From Pseudoalteromonas rubra (GTDB lineage Bacteria > Pseudomonadota > Gammaproteobacteria > Enterobacterales > Alteromonadaceae): DNA of 64,000 bases. The stretch covers positions 2,822,501 to 2,886,500 of the forward strand of contig NZ_CP045429.1 in NCBI RefSeq assembly GCF_005886805.2, in the 5' to 3' direction. The notes beneath the pieces were generated by a model that worked only from the letters and a program-made list of their open reading frames with translations, was not told the origin of the DNA and ran no database searches. This document shows positions 46,684 to 54,055 of the stretch, piece by piece (within the stretch, counting starts at the first letter, position 1; each line of letters opens with the position of its first letter). The position numbers and the translations under genes are program-made.

Positions 46684-47010
46684 TTACTTACTCACCTTTA
46701 TATATGCAGCATTGTGGCAATCTGTATTGTAATAATTATGTGCCATTACTTTATCTCCAGTAGCAAATGCCGTCATTGCTGCTGAGTAGGCTCGATCATG
46801 ACTCTCTTTTGACCCAGCCGCAGTCAGAGGAAAAGAAATAGATTTATTAGCACATAAGCCAGTACCGCCCTCTAGCCAAATCGTAAATGTATTCTCGTTC
46901 CCATTTGTGTTTGAGATGCCAGTAATAGTTGCGTCTTTAACGAGGTCAGTTGCGGCAGATAAATTGCACGAAAAAACGAGCAATAGTGTAGATACTGATA
47001 AACTTTTCAT
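46684..47010 (-). CDS. Small secreted protein of unknown function (cassette-borne)
   Basis: 108 residues from the ATG at 47010; two upstream in-frame starts exist but this one gives a clean signal peptide (MKSLSVSTLLLVFSCNLSA). The mature domain has two cysteines (GLCANK and TDCHNA) and resembles the 45854-46165 product in its C-terminal half. Function unknown; possibly a member of a small secreted disulfide-bonded family. Confidence 0.6.
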   Translation of the reverse strand: MKSLSVSTLLLVFSCNLSAATDLVKDATITGISNTNGNENTFTIWLEGGTGLCANKSISFPLTAAGSKESHDRAYSAAMTAFATGDKVMAHNYYNTDCHNAAYIKVSK

Positions 47011-47072
47011 ATTTAATCTCATGATCAATTATCAATTTAGCACAATAAAACGAAAGGTATGAAATACCTTAC

Positions 47073-47103
47073 TACCAATTCGCTTAATAAAGTGAAATTG
47101 GTA
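47073..47103. repeat. Minimal copy of the 166-bp repeat element
   Basis: TACCAATTCGCTT and AAGTGAAATTGGTA are joined by four bases. These are the two ends of the element at 18880-19045 with the whole interior missing. Confidence 0.7.
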
Positions 47104-47363
47104 TAAGTTCAGCTGTCGAACAATCCCCAATGAAACCGCCGTCAGAGACTTGCTCAAATTATACACGACAACTCTAAACAAAGCATGTTCATTTCCCCTG
47201 ACAAGGTTGCCTGACGACACGGAATCACTCTTTTTCATGATGCGCTTAAAAGCACATAAGAGTGTTCAGAATACCCCCAAACAAAACACGGTTCAGGTAC
47301 TGACAGATAAGATATTCAAACCGATAAAAGCTTCTGGCGGAACTGGCTGCACCAACCACGTGT
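47104..47363. other. Non-coding stretch after the minimal repeat
   Basis: No convincing ORF or attC-like site is visible downstream of the 47364 gene, so the array may be decayed here. Confidence 0.3.
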
Positions 47364-47873
47364 CTACAAGCCCTGCTTGCTATGTTCTGACGAAAAACCA
47401 GAGTAAATAACAGCACATTGCGGGGTAATCTTCTTAGGTAACTTTGCAACAACGTCTTTCACATTGGAGGCAAAATCCGAGTTGTCTGGGGCAAACTTAA
47501 CCACATAGCATACATCCTGGCTATTTCCCGTACCGCCTGACAAGGCGTCAGAACCGAGCTCCCAAAGCAATATCACCTTCTCTTCAAGATTAAAATAGTA
47601 ATAGTCATTACCCCACCTGCTTTCTGGCACTGCCCTAATATAGCCACGCTCAGATCCAGCTATTTTTGCAGAGACTAAGTGTTCAAGTCCCTCCTCATTA
47701 CTAGGATATCGACCTGTTTTTAACTTATGCATTTCTAAGGCATCGGCAATATGCCGAAAATTGAGCTGAACAAAGTCTTTCTTACATCCCTGATTTTGCC
47801 AAAGCCACGGCCAGGCTGTGCCAACCCCCAAAAGCAAGAGTACAAGCAAAACAATCGTTCGACTTAACTTCAT
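47364..47873 (-). CDS. Solitary type II secretion pseudopilin GspG-like protein
   Basis: 169 residues. An N-terminal hydrophobic helix (about 5-25) without the canonical prepilin GFTLIE motif is followed by a helix ALEMHKLKTGRYPSNEEGLEHLV and a C-terminal block PESRWGNDYYYFN...LWELGSDALSGGTGNSQDV that is characteristic of the GspG C-terminal domain (the GSDG-like turn binds calcium in true GspG). No other secretion genes are near. It is probably a repurposed pseudopilin-like protein carried by a cassette. A shorter relative is encoded at 49741-50100. Confidence 0.7.
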   Translation of the reverse strand: MKLSRTIVLLVLLLLGVGTAWPWLWQNQGCKKDFVQLNFRHIADALEMHKLKTGRYPSNEEGLEHLVSAKIAGSERGYIRAVPESRWGNDYYYFNLEEKVILLWELGSDALSGGTGNSQDVCYVVKFAPDNSDFASNVKDVVAKLPKKITPQCAVIYSGFSSEHSKQGL

Positions 47874-47887
47874 AAGGTTCCTTACGT

Positions 47888-47940
47888 ACTAAACGCTCTG
47901 TCACGGAAGCGGCGTAATATTCCTTGCTATTTTCTTACGC
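47888..47940 (-). other. attC-like site after the kinase-like ATPase gene (short type)
   Basis: 53 bp. The end box on the minus strand is GTTTAGT; the centre ACGCCGCTTC resembles short integron attC sites. The R'' box overlaps the stop but is degenerate (GCGTAAG). Confidence 0.45.
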
Positions 47941-48429
47941 GCTCACCTTGCAGCCATGCTCGAGCTCACTGTCGGCCGGCGCTTCAAACTTAGGCTCCAT
48001 GAAGTCAAACATCATGTCCGTTACTTCAAACGAATACACCTTCGAGTCCTTTTCTATATTCCGTTTAGCGACTCGCTTTCTGCGAGTCTCCTTTTGTGCG
48101 TCAAGATAATGGATCTCGGCTCTAATACCTAACTCACTCGCTTTGCCGACAAAAAGATCACGCTGAGCTTTAGTCGTAAAACCCAGGTCAAGCACAACGT
48201 TGCCGCCTAATGATAGAATTTGCTCGCAAACTTCCCATATTTGCTCGTGACAACGACCCACACGCTCCATCATCCAGGAAAAATCAAGCGACTGCATATC
48301 TTTCGCAAATAATGTCTGCATCCAGGGGTCAATTGAGAACTTGACGGCCCCAACCTCCTCACATAACGACATAGAATAGGTCGTTTTACCTGCCCCGATA
48401 GGACCACAAACCAAAATTAACCGTGCCAT
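47935..48429 (-). CDS. P-loop kinase-like ATPase (zeta toxin/AAA_33 type)
   Basis: 164 residues from the ATG at 48429 (AGGA eight bases upstream). Walker A GPIGAGKTT at residues about 8-16, then a DPW motif (FSIDPWMQTLF) and the lid region (ETRRKRVAKRN) are those of AAA_33 small-molecule or nucleotide kinases; zeta toxins share the fold. No antitoxin-like gene adjoins it. The substrate is unknown. It is a typical free-standing cassette gene. Confidence 0.78.
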   Translation of the reverse strand: MARLILVCGPIGAGKTTYSMSLCEEVGAVKFSIDPWMQTLFAKDMQSLDFSWMMERVGRCHEQIWEVCEQILSLGGNVVLDLGFTTKAQRDLFVGKASELGIRAEIHYLDAQKETRRKRVAKRNIEKDSKVYSFEVTDMMFDFMEPKFEAPADSELEHGCKVSA

Positions 48430-48754
48430 TTTTAAATTCCTATTGTTATTTCCTGTGAACGGCACATCATACTGACCATATTATGGTGCAGACGTATCTA
48501 GTCTAATTTTGCCAGTACAACGTCTTGAGCTCTACATATTAAACCACTCATGGCCTTACAAACCAAAACCCTGACTAAGGGCACCAAGTTCAATAGTGAT
48601 ATAGCCCACCTCTAAGTTCAATAATACACTTGGTAACTCATCACTACTTTGTATTTATAGCCAAAAGATAAACAGTAAAGATATTAAATAGCTGGCTAAA
48701 CACAGCTCAAACAACAGGTAACTCAGCTATTTTTAGAATATAACAAATGTCACT
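48430..48754. other. Gap in the array, possible decayed attC
   Basis: About 325 bp without a gene. A 9-bp inverted repeat AAATAGCTG/CAGCTATTT at about 48686-48732 and GTTATAT just after the upstream stop (minus strand) may be what remains of an attC. Otherwise nothing is supported. Confidence 0.3.
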
Positions 48755-49097
48755 TCACGCTTTATTTTTAAACAGCAAAGGCGTAATTAGTAAACTGGCC
48801 AGCATGCAAAGTGCTATGATAAACCCAATATTTTGTAGCAAGCCTGTGTCAGAAAAAAGAAAAGTAAAAGCAATAAGCAACGCTGCTAATTGACTATAGC
48901 CTATCCATAATCTCGAACTACGGTTACCCGTGCCACGATACATCCAGATAAATATTACGGGTAAAACCAAAAAGAGTAGTACCATCAGAGGGTAGATGAC
49001 CCCAGCACCGCCATATGTCACAGTTCCCTCCCTTCCGCGTAAAACGGTGATAAGCAGCAAAAAATAGTAGTCATAAAATAAACACTAATTTACTCAT
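48755..49097 (-). pseudogene. Small membrane protein gene with probable frameshift near its start
   Basis: The open frame 48755-49060 encodes three hydrophobic helices (GVIYPLMVLLFLVLPVIFIW, LAALLIAFTFLF, IIALCMLASLLITPLLF) but has only a TTG start without a ribosome site. An ATG at 49097 with GAGGGG seven bases before it reads MSKLVFI and then hits a stop. Removing one T from the T4 run at 49075-49078 would join it to DYYFLLLITVLRG in the main frame. This is either a true disrupted gene or a base-calling error. Function unknown. Confidence 0.55.
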
Positions 49098-49124
49098 TGC
49101 CCCCTCGTTTAATTAATAAATAGT

Positions 49125-49205
49125 CTACAACACGATAAGGTGCCTGATGCCCCAAGGTTAACCTTATGTGGCAAAACGGAGCTGAGCCTGGTTGCTCTGT
49201 TATAT
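49125..49205 (-). other. attC-like site after the ABM gene
   Basis: 81 bp. Minus strand: ATATAAC overlapping the stop, then AGAGCAACCAGGCTC, the CAGCTCCGTTTTGCC centre familiar from Vibrio-type attC sites, and CACCTTATCGTGTTGTAG at the end. One of the better matches. Confidence 0.6.
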
Positions 49206-49517
49206 ACCGTAATCCCGCTCTACTTTTGCAATACGCACCTTAAATGACTTGTACCAAAGCTTACGGCCTGATTTTTGCGCTTCCATGTGCTCTGCATTCG
49301 CTTTCCAGAGTTTGATGGACTCCAAATCTGTCCAATAGGACACTGTAATACCTAGCTCCTCTCTAGCTGATTCAATGCCTAAATATCCGGGTTGCTGTTC
49401 AGCTAACTCGACCATTCTACTTGCAATTTCACTATAACCATTATCCTCTTCTGTTCGACTCGAGGTAAAAATAACAGCATAGTAGGGTGGCTCCGGAGTA
49501 TTAGCTAACAGTGACAT
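49200..49517 (-). CDS. ABM-family (YqjZ-like) monooxygenase-type protein
   Basis: 105 residues. YYAVIFTSSRTEEDNGYSEIA, then MVELAEQQPGYLGIESARE and ITVSYWTDLESIKLWKANAEHMEAQ, is the pattern of the YqjZ-like antibiotic-biosynthesis-monooxygenase fold. These small dimeric proteins are often of unknown function and are common integron cassette products. The stop codon lies in the R'' box of the following attC-like site. Confidence 0.85.
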   Translation of the reverse strand: MSLLANTPEPPYYAVIFTSSRTEEDNGYSEIASRMVELAEQQPGYLGIESAREELGITVSYWTDLESIKLWKANAEHMEAQKSGRKLWYKSFKVRIAKVERDYGI

Positions 49518-49740
49518 CTGAATTCCTTAGGTATATGTTATTTCGCTTTTCTATACACATATTGCGACAAGCAAGCTAGTTAGTTATTGTGAGCCCTGCG
49601 TACGAAAACGCCTGGAATTTTCTATTTAAAATCGGCATGGTGAACAAACACGTCTTTTTTGAACCAATTTCCCTTATGCAAAACCAACCTGGTAACAGCA
49701 ATACACAAGCCAGCTTTTATGTCTGAGAACATATGCATTT

Positions 49741-50100
49741 CTATTTGCCGTCTTGATGAAGCCATTGTACGTTTGTTTCTTTGATACCTAAACCAGCTTT
49801 AAACTTGACAGGGAAGGCTAATGTTGGTTTTCCTGCCCAACCTCGCTCCAGGTATAAATTATACCCTTCGCCATTTCTTTCGTACCGTACGGCAGATAAC
49901 CATATACCATCCCAGTCTCCCAAAAACTCCAACTCACTCAGGCTATCAGGGTAGTGACCATTTCTTAGTTTATGTAATTCTATGATTGATACAGCTGATA
50001 CAAAGTTCTGCTTACCAAACTTCTCATCGGCACCGGGGACTTCAAAGTCACAGCCCAATAAAATTACCGCGAGCACTATGCTGATTATTGTTTTAAACAT
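49741..50100 (-). CDS. Lipoprotein with GspG-like domain
   Basis: 119 residues. The lipobox ILLGC gives an acylated cysteine at about residue 17. The mature part AVSIIELHKLRNGHYPDSLSEL is very similar in pattern to the helix of the 47364-47873 product and to GspG pseudopilins, but it is lipid-anchored and lacks the calcium loop. Function unknown. Confidence 0.65.
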   Translation of the reverse strand: MFKTIISIVLAVILLGCDFEVPGADEKFGKQNFVSAVSIIELHKLRNGHYPDSLSELEFLGDWDGIWLSAVRYERNGEGYNLYLERGWAGKPTLAFPVKFKAGLGIKETNVQWLHQDGK

Positions 50101-50147
50101 TTACTCTCTGTCCTTTTATAAAAATCCACACCATTTCCATGCTAGAT

Positions 50148-50229
50148 ATGATAATCAATAGCTGCTGCAGTTTATGAGGGGTTACAAGCTTATGCCACGC
50201 GTTGCGCCTTCCCCTAAATCAGATTGCTA
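50148..50229 (-). other. attC-like site after the LysE-family gene (decayed)
   Basis: On the minus strand TAGCAATCTGATTTAGGGG is roughly complementary to CCCCTCATAAACTGC plus AGCAGCTA, flanking a GCAACGCGTGGC centre similar to Vibrio repeats. The end box is not recognisable. Confidence 0.4.
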
Positions 50230-50232
50230 GTT

Positions 50233-50850
50233 TTATTGCTGACGACTTAGCAACAAATTTGCTCCAGATATAGCTAAAAAGGTTGCGCAGCCTCTATTGA
50301 AGCGCTTTGCTATTTTCGGCTTCGTGAACCACTGCCTTAGATATACTCCGAATAGGGCATAAATTGATATTGCCACTAATTCTAAAATGAGGAAAGAGGC
50401 CCCCAAAACGAAGAACTGTTCATTTACATTGGCTGTAACATCAACGAACTGAGGTAGAAAGGCAGTAAAAATTAAGATCGCCTTTGGATTTCCTGCAGCT
50501 AATAAAAACTCCTGCTTCGCTAAACCAAGTCGGTTGCGAGTACTTTCTGGTTCGGAGACTGGACTTGCTTCCGAGCGCCAGAGATTAAAGGCAATCCACA
50601 ACAAGTATGCAGCACCGGCAACTTTAATGGTCAAAAACAGCGCCTCAGATGCAAAGAGCACAACCGCTAAACCTGAAGCAGCCAAAGCAATCATGACTGT
50701 GAACGCCACAATTCGACCCAGACCAGCAATAAAAGCGGATTTAAAACCGTAACAACGCGCATTGTTCATAGACAATAGGTTGTTTGGACCAGGAGTCATA
50801 TTGAGCGCAAAACACGCCAACGCAAAGAATAGTAAATTCCAAAACTCCAT
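50233..50850 (-). CDS. LysE/RhtB-family amino-acid exporter
   Basis: 205 residues with six membrane helices. The N-terminal motif ACFALNMTPGPNNLLSMNNARCYG is the RhtB/LysE signature, and LAAGNPKAILIFTAFLPQFVD is the second conserved block. It exports amino acids or derivatives. GGGGAG precedes the ATG. It is bounded by a GTTATAT box on the upstream side and a decayed attC-like site downstream, consistent with a cassette. Confidence 0.9.
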   Translation of the reverse strand: MEFWNLLFFALACFALNMTPGPNNLLSMNNARCYGFKSAFIAGLGRIVAFTVMIALAASGLAVVLFASEALFLTIKVAGAAYLLWIAFNLWRSEASPVSEPESTRNRLGLAKQEFLLAAGNPKAILIFTAFLPQFVDVTANVNEQFFVLGASFLILELVAISIYALFGVYLRQWFTKPKIAKRFNRGCATFLAISGANLLLSRQQ

Positions 50851-50865
50851 AAATTCTCCCCATAA

Positions 50866-51119
50866 ATATAACGCTCTTTAGAGCGGTGAGCCATAATTGG
50901 TCAGGTTTTTAAGTAAAGCAGAGCCAATTACTATAACTCTAACTTTAAGGCTTTATAATTATCTTTTTATGTATTCATAGTAGCGCTTTCTCGCTCTTTC
51001 ATTCCCAGCACCAATACGCCAACCCATATAGTTATTTACATCTTTAATTGATGCTAGAGCACGCCTTTTATCTCAATCTCTAAAATCTTACCTCAGTGGC
51101 CACGAGGAACCTGTTAAGC
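50866..51119 (-). other. attC-like interval after the GNAT gene
   Basis: The boxes are clear: GCTTAAC (a perfect RYYYAAC) overlaps the GNAT stop, and GAGC-GTTATAT lies 16 bp upstream of the next gene. At 254 bp the interval is too long for one ordinary attC, so it may hold two sites or an empty cassette. Confidence 0.5.
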
Positions 51120-51569
51120 GCCTTGCTCACCTTCACTTTTGACCATTTTATTTACCGTTACTTTTACAGAATTGTAAGTGGTTTCAAATGTTTCTGTGAT
51201 CACGAAACCTGACTTTTTGTACATTTCCTTTGCGAAAGAATTCGAAGCCGCAACATACAAACTCGCACTTCGCGAGGTAAGAGACAGTAAATGCTCTAAT
51301 AAGTCTTTGCCAATTCCGTGCCCTCGATGGTTAGGGTGGACAAATAACGCCCTTATTTCTGACTCAAAGATTGCGCAAAAAGCGACTATAGACTCAAGTT
51401 CGTAAACGAATATTTGGGATTCAAATAACAGTTTGCTTCGTTCCTTGTCTTCTGACAATGGAAGTAAAGTAAACAGTGTATCTTCCTGCGACAATTCGTC
51501 TAATTTAGAGAGGTTATATATTTTTTCTATTGACAGAAAGTCGACCTCTGAATACATCCTTATGGTCAA
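51114..51569 (-). CDS. GNAT family N-acetyltransferase
   Basis: 151 residues with a TTG start supported by AAGGAG seven to eight bases upstream. GNAT signature: AFCAIFESEIRALFVHPNHRGHGIGKDLLEHL (CoA loop RGHGIG) and LYVAASNSFAKEMYKKSGF. Substrate unknown. The TAA stop is part of a perfect attC R'' box. Confidence 0.88.
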   Translation of the reverse strand: MTIRMYSEVDFLSIEKIYNLSKLDELSQEDTLFTLLPLSEDKERSKLLFESQIFVYELESIVAFCAIFESEIRALFVHPNHRGHGIGKDLLEHLLSLTSRSASLYVAASNSFAKEMYKKSGFVITETFETTYNSVKVTVNKMVKSEGEQGA

Positions 51570-51755
51570 ATTTTACTCCTTACGGCTCACGTCTGAATAC
51601 ATGAATGCTAGGATAAATTTAGCGACAAAGAAGCTCAATCCCGCTGATTTACATCCTTGATTAATGCGTTTGATATTTGTTCTACTACACCAATACAGTT
51701 TTATGGCTTGTTCCACATGCTCTTAGTTATGCACGAGGTACTTTTTAACAGGCAC

Positions 51756-52286
51756 TTATTTTTTGTTTTCTTCATTTGGTGGTACATATGGATATTTCAT
51801 CCCTGGGGCCCATTTTATTTTCTTATCTACGTATTCAGAAAAACCAGTGCCATCCTCTATGCCCAAAACTGAATGGCCAAAACAACTAACTAGTACAACC
51901 ATTGATTCAGTACCACCATAAGGGTAGTCATGAGGATGAAAGTTCAGATGGTGGCACCCATTCTCTTTCGTGATGGAAATAAGATCGTAATCTCCATTCC
52001 AGAAAGCTTCATACATTGACTCTAAATCCCATGGTGGCAATGGCATTTCAGGAGATAGGCGAACCTCAACGGCGGTCTCTGCCCAAAAGTTTTGCCATTC
52101 TTTCAGCTCTTCGTTCGATGGGTCCCAGAAATGGCGCTTTTCACTTTCCGAAAGAAACTCGCTCAGTTTCATTTCGTCTGGCCCTTTCGAAGAATCTTTC
52201 TCTTTTTTCAGTAACTCAAAGAAACTTGTAAGCCGTGCCAGTGACTCATCACCCTGTGCATTAAATTTTACGTGGCAATATTTCAT
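51756..52286 (-). CDS. Soluble protein of unknown function
   Basis: 176 residues from the ATG at 52286 (AAGGGG seven bases upstream). It is acidic and rich in tryptophan and histidine (HFWDPSNEELKEWQNFW, ENGCHHLNFHPHDYPYGG), without signal peptide or membrane segment. The C-terminal GTESMVVLVSCFGHSVLGIEDGTGF resembles immunity-type or SMI1-like folds only vaguely. I do not recognise the family. Confidence 0.6.
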   Translation of the reverse strand: MKYCHVKFNAQGDESLARLTSFFELLKKEKDSSKGPDEMKLSEFLSESEKRHFWDPSNEELKEWQNFWAETAVEVRLSPEMPLPPWDLESMYEAFWNGDYDLISITKENGCHHLNFHPHDYPYGGTESMVVLVSCFGHSVLGIEDGTGFSEYVDKKIKWAPGMKYPYVPPNEENKK

Positions 52287-52301
52287 TGGTTCCCCTTGAG
52301 C

Positions 52302-52400
52302 ATATGACACTTCGCTAAAGCGTCGCAAAATAACAGACTAAAATTAGCGAAATAAGGAGCGCAAGCCTGCTGTTTTTCGTCCTTGGCTGAAACGTTATTT
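52302..52400 (-). other. attC-like site after the 52399 gene
   Basis: 99 bp. Minus strand: AAATAAC overlaps the stop, a CAGCAGGCTTGCGCTCC centre follows and GTCATAT closes the site. The end box has GTC where GTT is expected. Confidence 0.5.
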
Positions 52401-52773
52401 AGGCCTGTGTAATGATTCTTCGTTGCCAGAGCAATAACACCCCAGCAAACACAATTGAAATAAATGATAAACAGAACAGCGGTTGCGAAGTTCCGGTAAC
52501 ACCAAAGGCCGTTAAAATTATCAAGCTTAAAGCTAAAAACAAGCAAGTTAATCTTGTCACATTTGGAAAGTCATATATCGATTTCACACCAAAAAAAATA
52601 CACGTCAACCCCAGTAAAGAAAAAGTGAACAGACCAAAATAAAATAAACTTTCAAACATCATGAATGCACTGACAGACAAACTAATCAAAGATAACACGC
52701 CCCAGCCGACTGCTGAAGGAAGTATTAAAACCATCAAAAGTAGTTGTCTTATAAAGTTATTTTTCCGATTCAA
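52399..52773 (-). CDS. Small multi-pass membrane protein of unknown function
   Basis: 124 residues from a TTG at 52773, chosen because the frame upstream runs through an attC-type end (GGGCGTTAGGA) that cannot belong to this cassette's gene, and because AGGA lies seven bases before the TTG. Four hydrophobic helices are predicted. No family recognised. Confidence 0.55.
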   Translation of the reverse strand: MNRKNNFIRQLLLMVLILPSAVGWGVLSLISLSVSAFMMFESLFYFGLFTFSLLGLTCIFFGVKSIYDFPNVTRLTCLFLALSLIILTAFGVTGTSQPLFCLSFISIVFAGVLLLWQRRIITQA

Positions 52774-52779
52774 AGGTAT

Positions 52780-52880
52780 TCCTAACGCCCGTATCTGAGG
52801 AATCCCCAGATATTCATATTTAAAATCAATGCGATGGAGACACAAGGTATTGTTTGATTTAACTTATTTCGCTAAAGCTA
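52780..52880 (-). other. 3' half of an attC site (separated from its other half)
   Basis: Minus strand CAGATAC-GGGC-GTTAGGA with an imperfect hairpin ATCTGAGGAATCCCCAGAT. GTTAGGA is almost the exact complement of the ACCTAAC box at 53492-53498, whose partner end is missing, so the two are probably one site split by the intervening sequence. Confidence 0.5.
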
Positions 52881-53011
52881 ACGAGATAACAACACCCTGT
52901 GTATTCTCTCCATCCTATACGATATGCTTAGAAAAAACTGCCCCAAATTCATGCCCGGCATCTTGGTATTAATGCTGGCAACCGAAATGCCGGGTTTCGA
53001 CAGGTTGATAA
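52881..53011. other. Sequence between the split attC and the transposase relic
   Basis: About 130 bp, no gene or inverted-repeat end recognised. It may be part of the decayed IS. Confidence 0.25.
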
Positions 53012-53393
53012 AAAGGTTGGTCATGGCTCAGACGGATGCGTAGCAAAATCACTGTTCGCGAGCGTATGTAAATCGAAGAAAACTTTCGAGATCTGAAAAG
53101 CCCTCAATACGGTATGTGCCTCAGACATAGTAAAAGCCGATGTACCCTACCGGCTCGATACACTGTTATTGCTCTATTTACTTGCGACAATTATCCTCTG
53201 GTGGTTTGGCCTGTATGCTCGCACTCAAATAGGCAACGAAAGTTCCTGGCAAATACAATCAGAGATTGTGCCGTTTTGTCGACTGTCAGACTTGGCAAAA
53301 AGGTTATTTGACGAAATGGCGTGGAAACAGTCACGCAAGACTATAAGTGAAGAGGTTTGCTTCACATCGCAGCTTGAGAGCCCTCTTTTATGA
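53012..53393 (+). pseudogene. C-terminal relic of an IS4-family transposase
   Basis: The reading KITVRERM-stop-IEENFRDLKSPQYG matches the IS4 Y-(2)-R-(3)-E-(6)-K region with the usual glutamine codon CAA turned into TAA at 53069-53071. After a frameshift near 53130-53148 the frame continues YRLDTLLLLYLLATIILWWFGLYAR and ends at 53393. The N-terminal two thirds, including the first catalytic aspartates, are absent. It is on the opposite strand to the surrounding cassettes. Confidence 0.8.
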
Positions 53394-53439
53394 GGGGTCC
53401 ACAAGCGCCGCAGTATCTAGCTAAAAATAGCTGATAAGT

Positions 53440-53498
53440 AATTTATGGGCACAAACAAAGGCAACTACTTTTTGTCCGCGTTTACAATTTTGTTAGGT
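53440..53498 (-). other. 5' half of an attC site after the 53502 gene
   Basis: Minus strand, beginning 4 bp after the stop: ACCTAAC (perfect RYYYAAC), then AAAATTGTAAACGCGGAC and AAAAAGTAGTTGCC, the normal 5' portion of a Vibrio-like attC. Its 3' half is not adjacent; the IS4 relic intervenes. Confidence 0.55.
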
Positions 53499-53501
53499 AA
53501 A

Positions 53502-53966
53502 CTATTGACGCCTTCGGCCTCGGCTCCAATTAACAGTCGCGCAAATAGCAACAATCAACGGAGTAATGAACAGTGAAAATATAATATATAAATTGTAGTC
53601 ACTTTTTTGCTCAGCAAAATCATATTGTTCGATGCCATCAACTTTCAGAGAAAAGACGTGAAGCTTTAACAAGATATTTCTCTGTACTGCCTCAAAAGAG
53701 CGTGCATTTTGATAAAATGCCACAAGCTGTGAACACTCTCCTTCTTTACTAAATTTCATCTCAAGCCCTGATTTATCTGTAAAAAATGTTAGCTTTTTCT
53801 GCATAAACGAACGTGAGCCCTCTTTACATTCTACAGAACGTATTTCTCCCTGAAGTTTTTCAAATTCAGTAAGCTCCCCAATACTGTCAGCATACTCAAA
53901 TACAGAGAATCCATATACTAAACTGCTCAAGCCTATTAACCAAAGAAACTTTATAAATGCTGGCAT
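53502..53966 (-). CDS. Membrane protein of unknown function (DUF3592-like layout)
   Basis: 154 residues from the ATG at 53966 (AGGAG upstream). A membrane helix at each end (about 5-25 and 125-147) brackets a beta-rich domain (GEIRSVECKEGSRSF...LTFFTDKSGLEMKF). That layout is like DUF3592 proteins, but I cannot confirm the family. The last codons read through GGCGTCAATAG, a sequence also found at the next attC-like site, so the C-terminus may have been formed by recombination. Confidence 0.55.
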   Translation of the reverse strand: MPAFIKFLWLIGLSSLVYGFSVFEYADSIGELTEFEKLQGEIRSVECKEGSRSFMQKKLTFFTDKSGLEMKFSKEGECSQLVAFYQNARSFEAVQRNILLKLHVFSLKVDGIEQYDFAEQKSDYNLYIIFSLFITPLIVAICATVNWSRGRRRQ

Positions 53967-53983
53967 CAATTCTCCTGCTCACC

Positions 53984-54055
53984 AAAAACCATACTCTGAG
54001 GAATCTTCAGAAGGCGCCAAATACTGACATTTAGCTATTGACGCCATAACGTTTT
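53984..54055 (-). other. attC-like spacer after the DJ-1 family gene
   Basis: Minus strand AAAAAAC-GTTATGGCGTCAATAG near the stop, then a TTCTGAAGATTCCTCAGAG hairpin and GGTTTTTGG. It shares GGCGTCAATAG with the 53502 gene end and a TCTGAGGAATC block with 52795-52811. Probably a variant attC. Confidence 0.35.
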
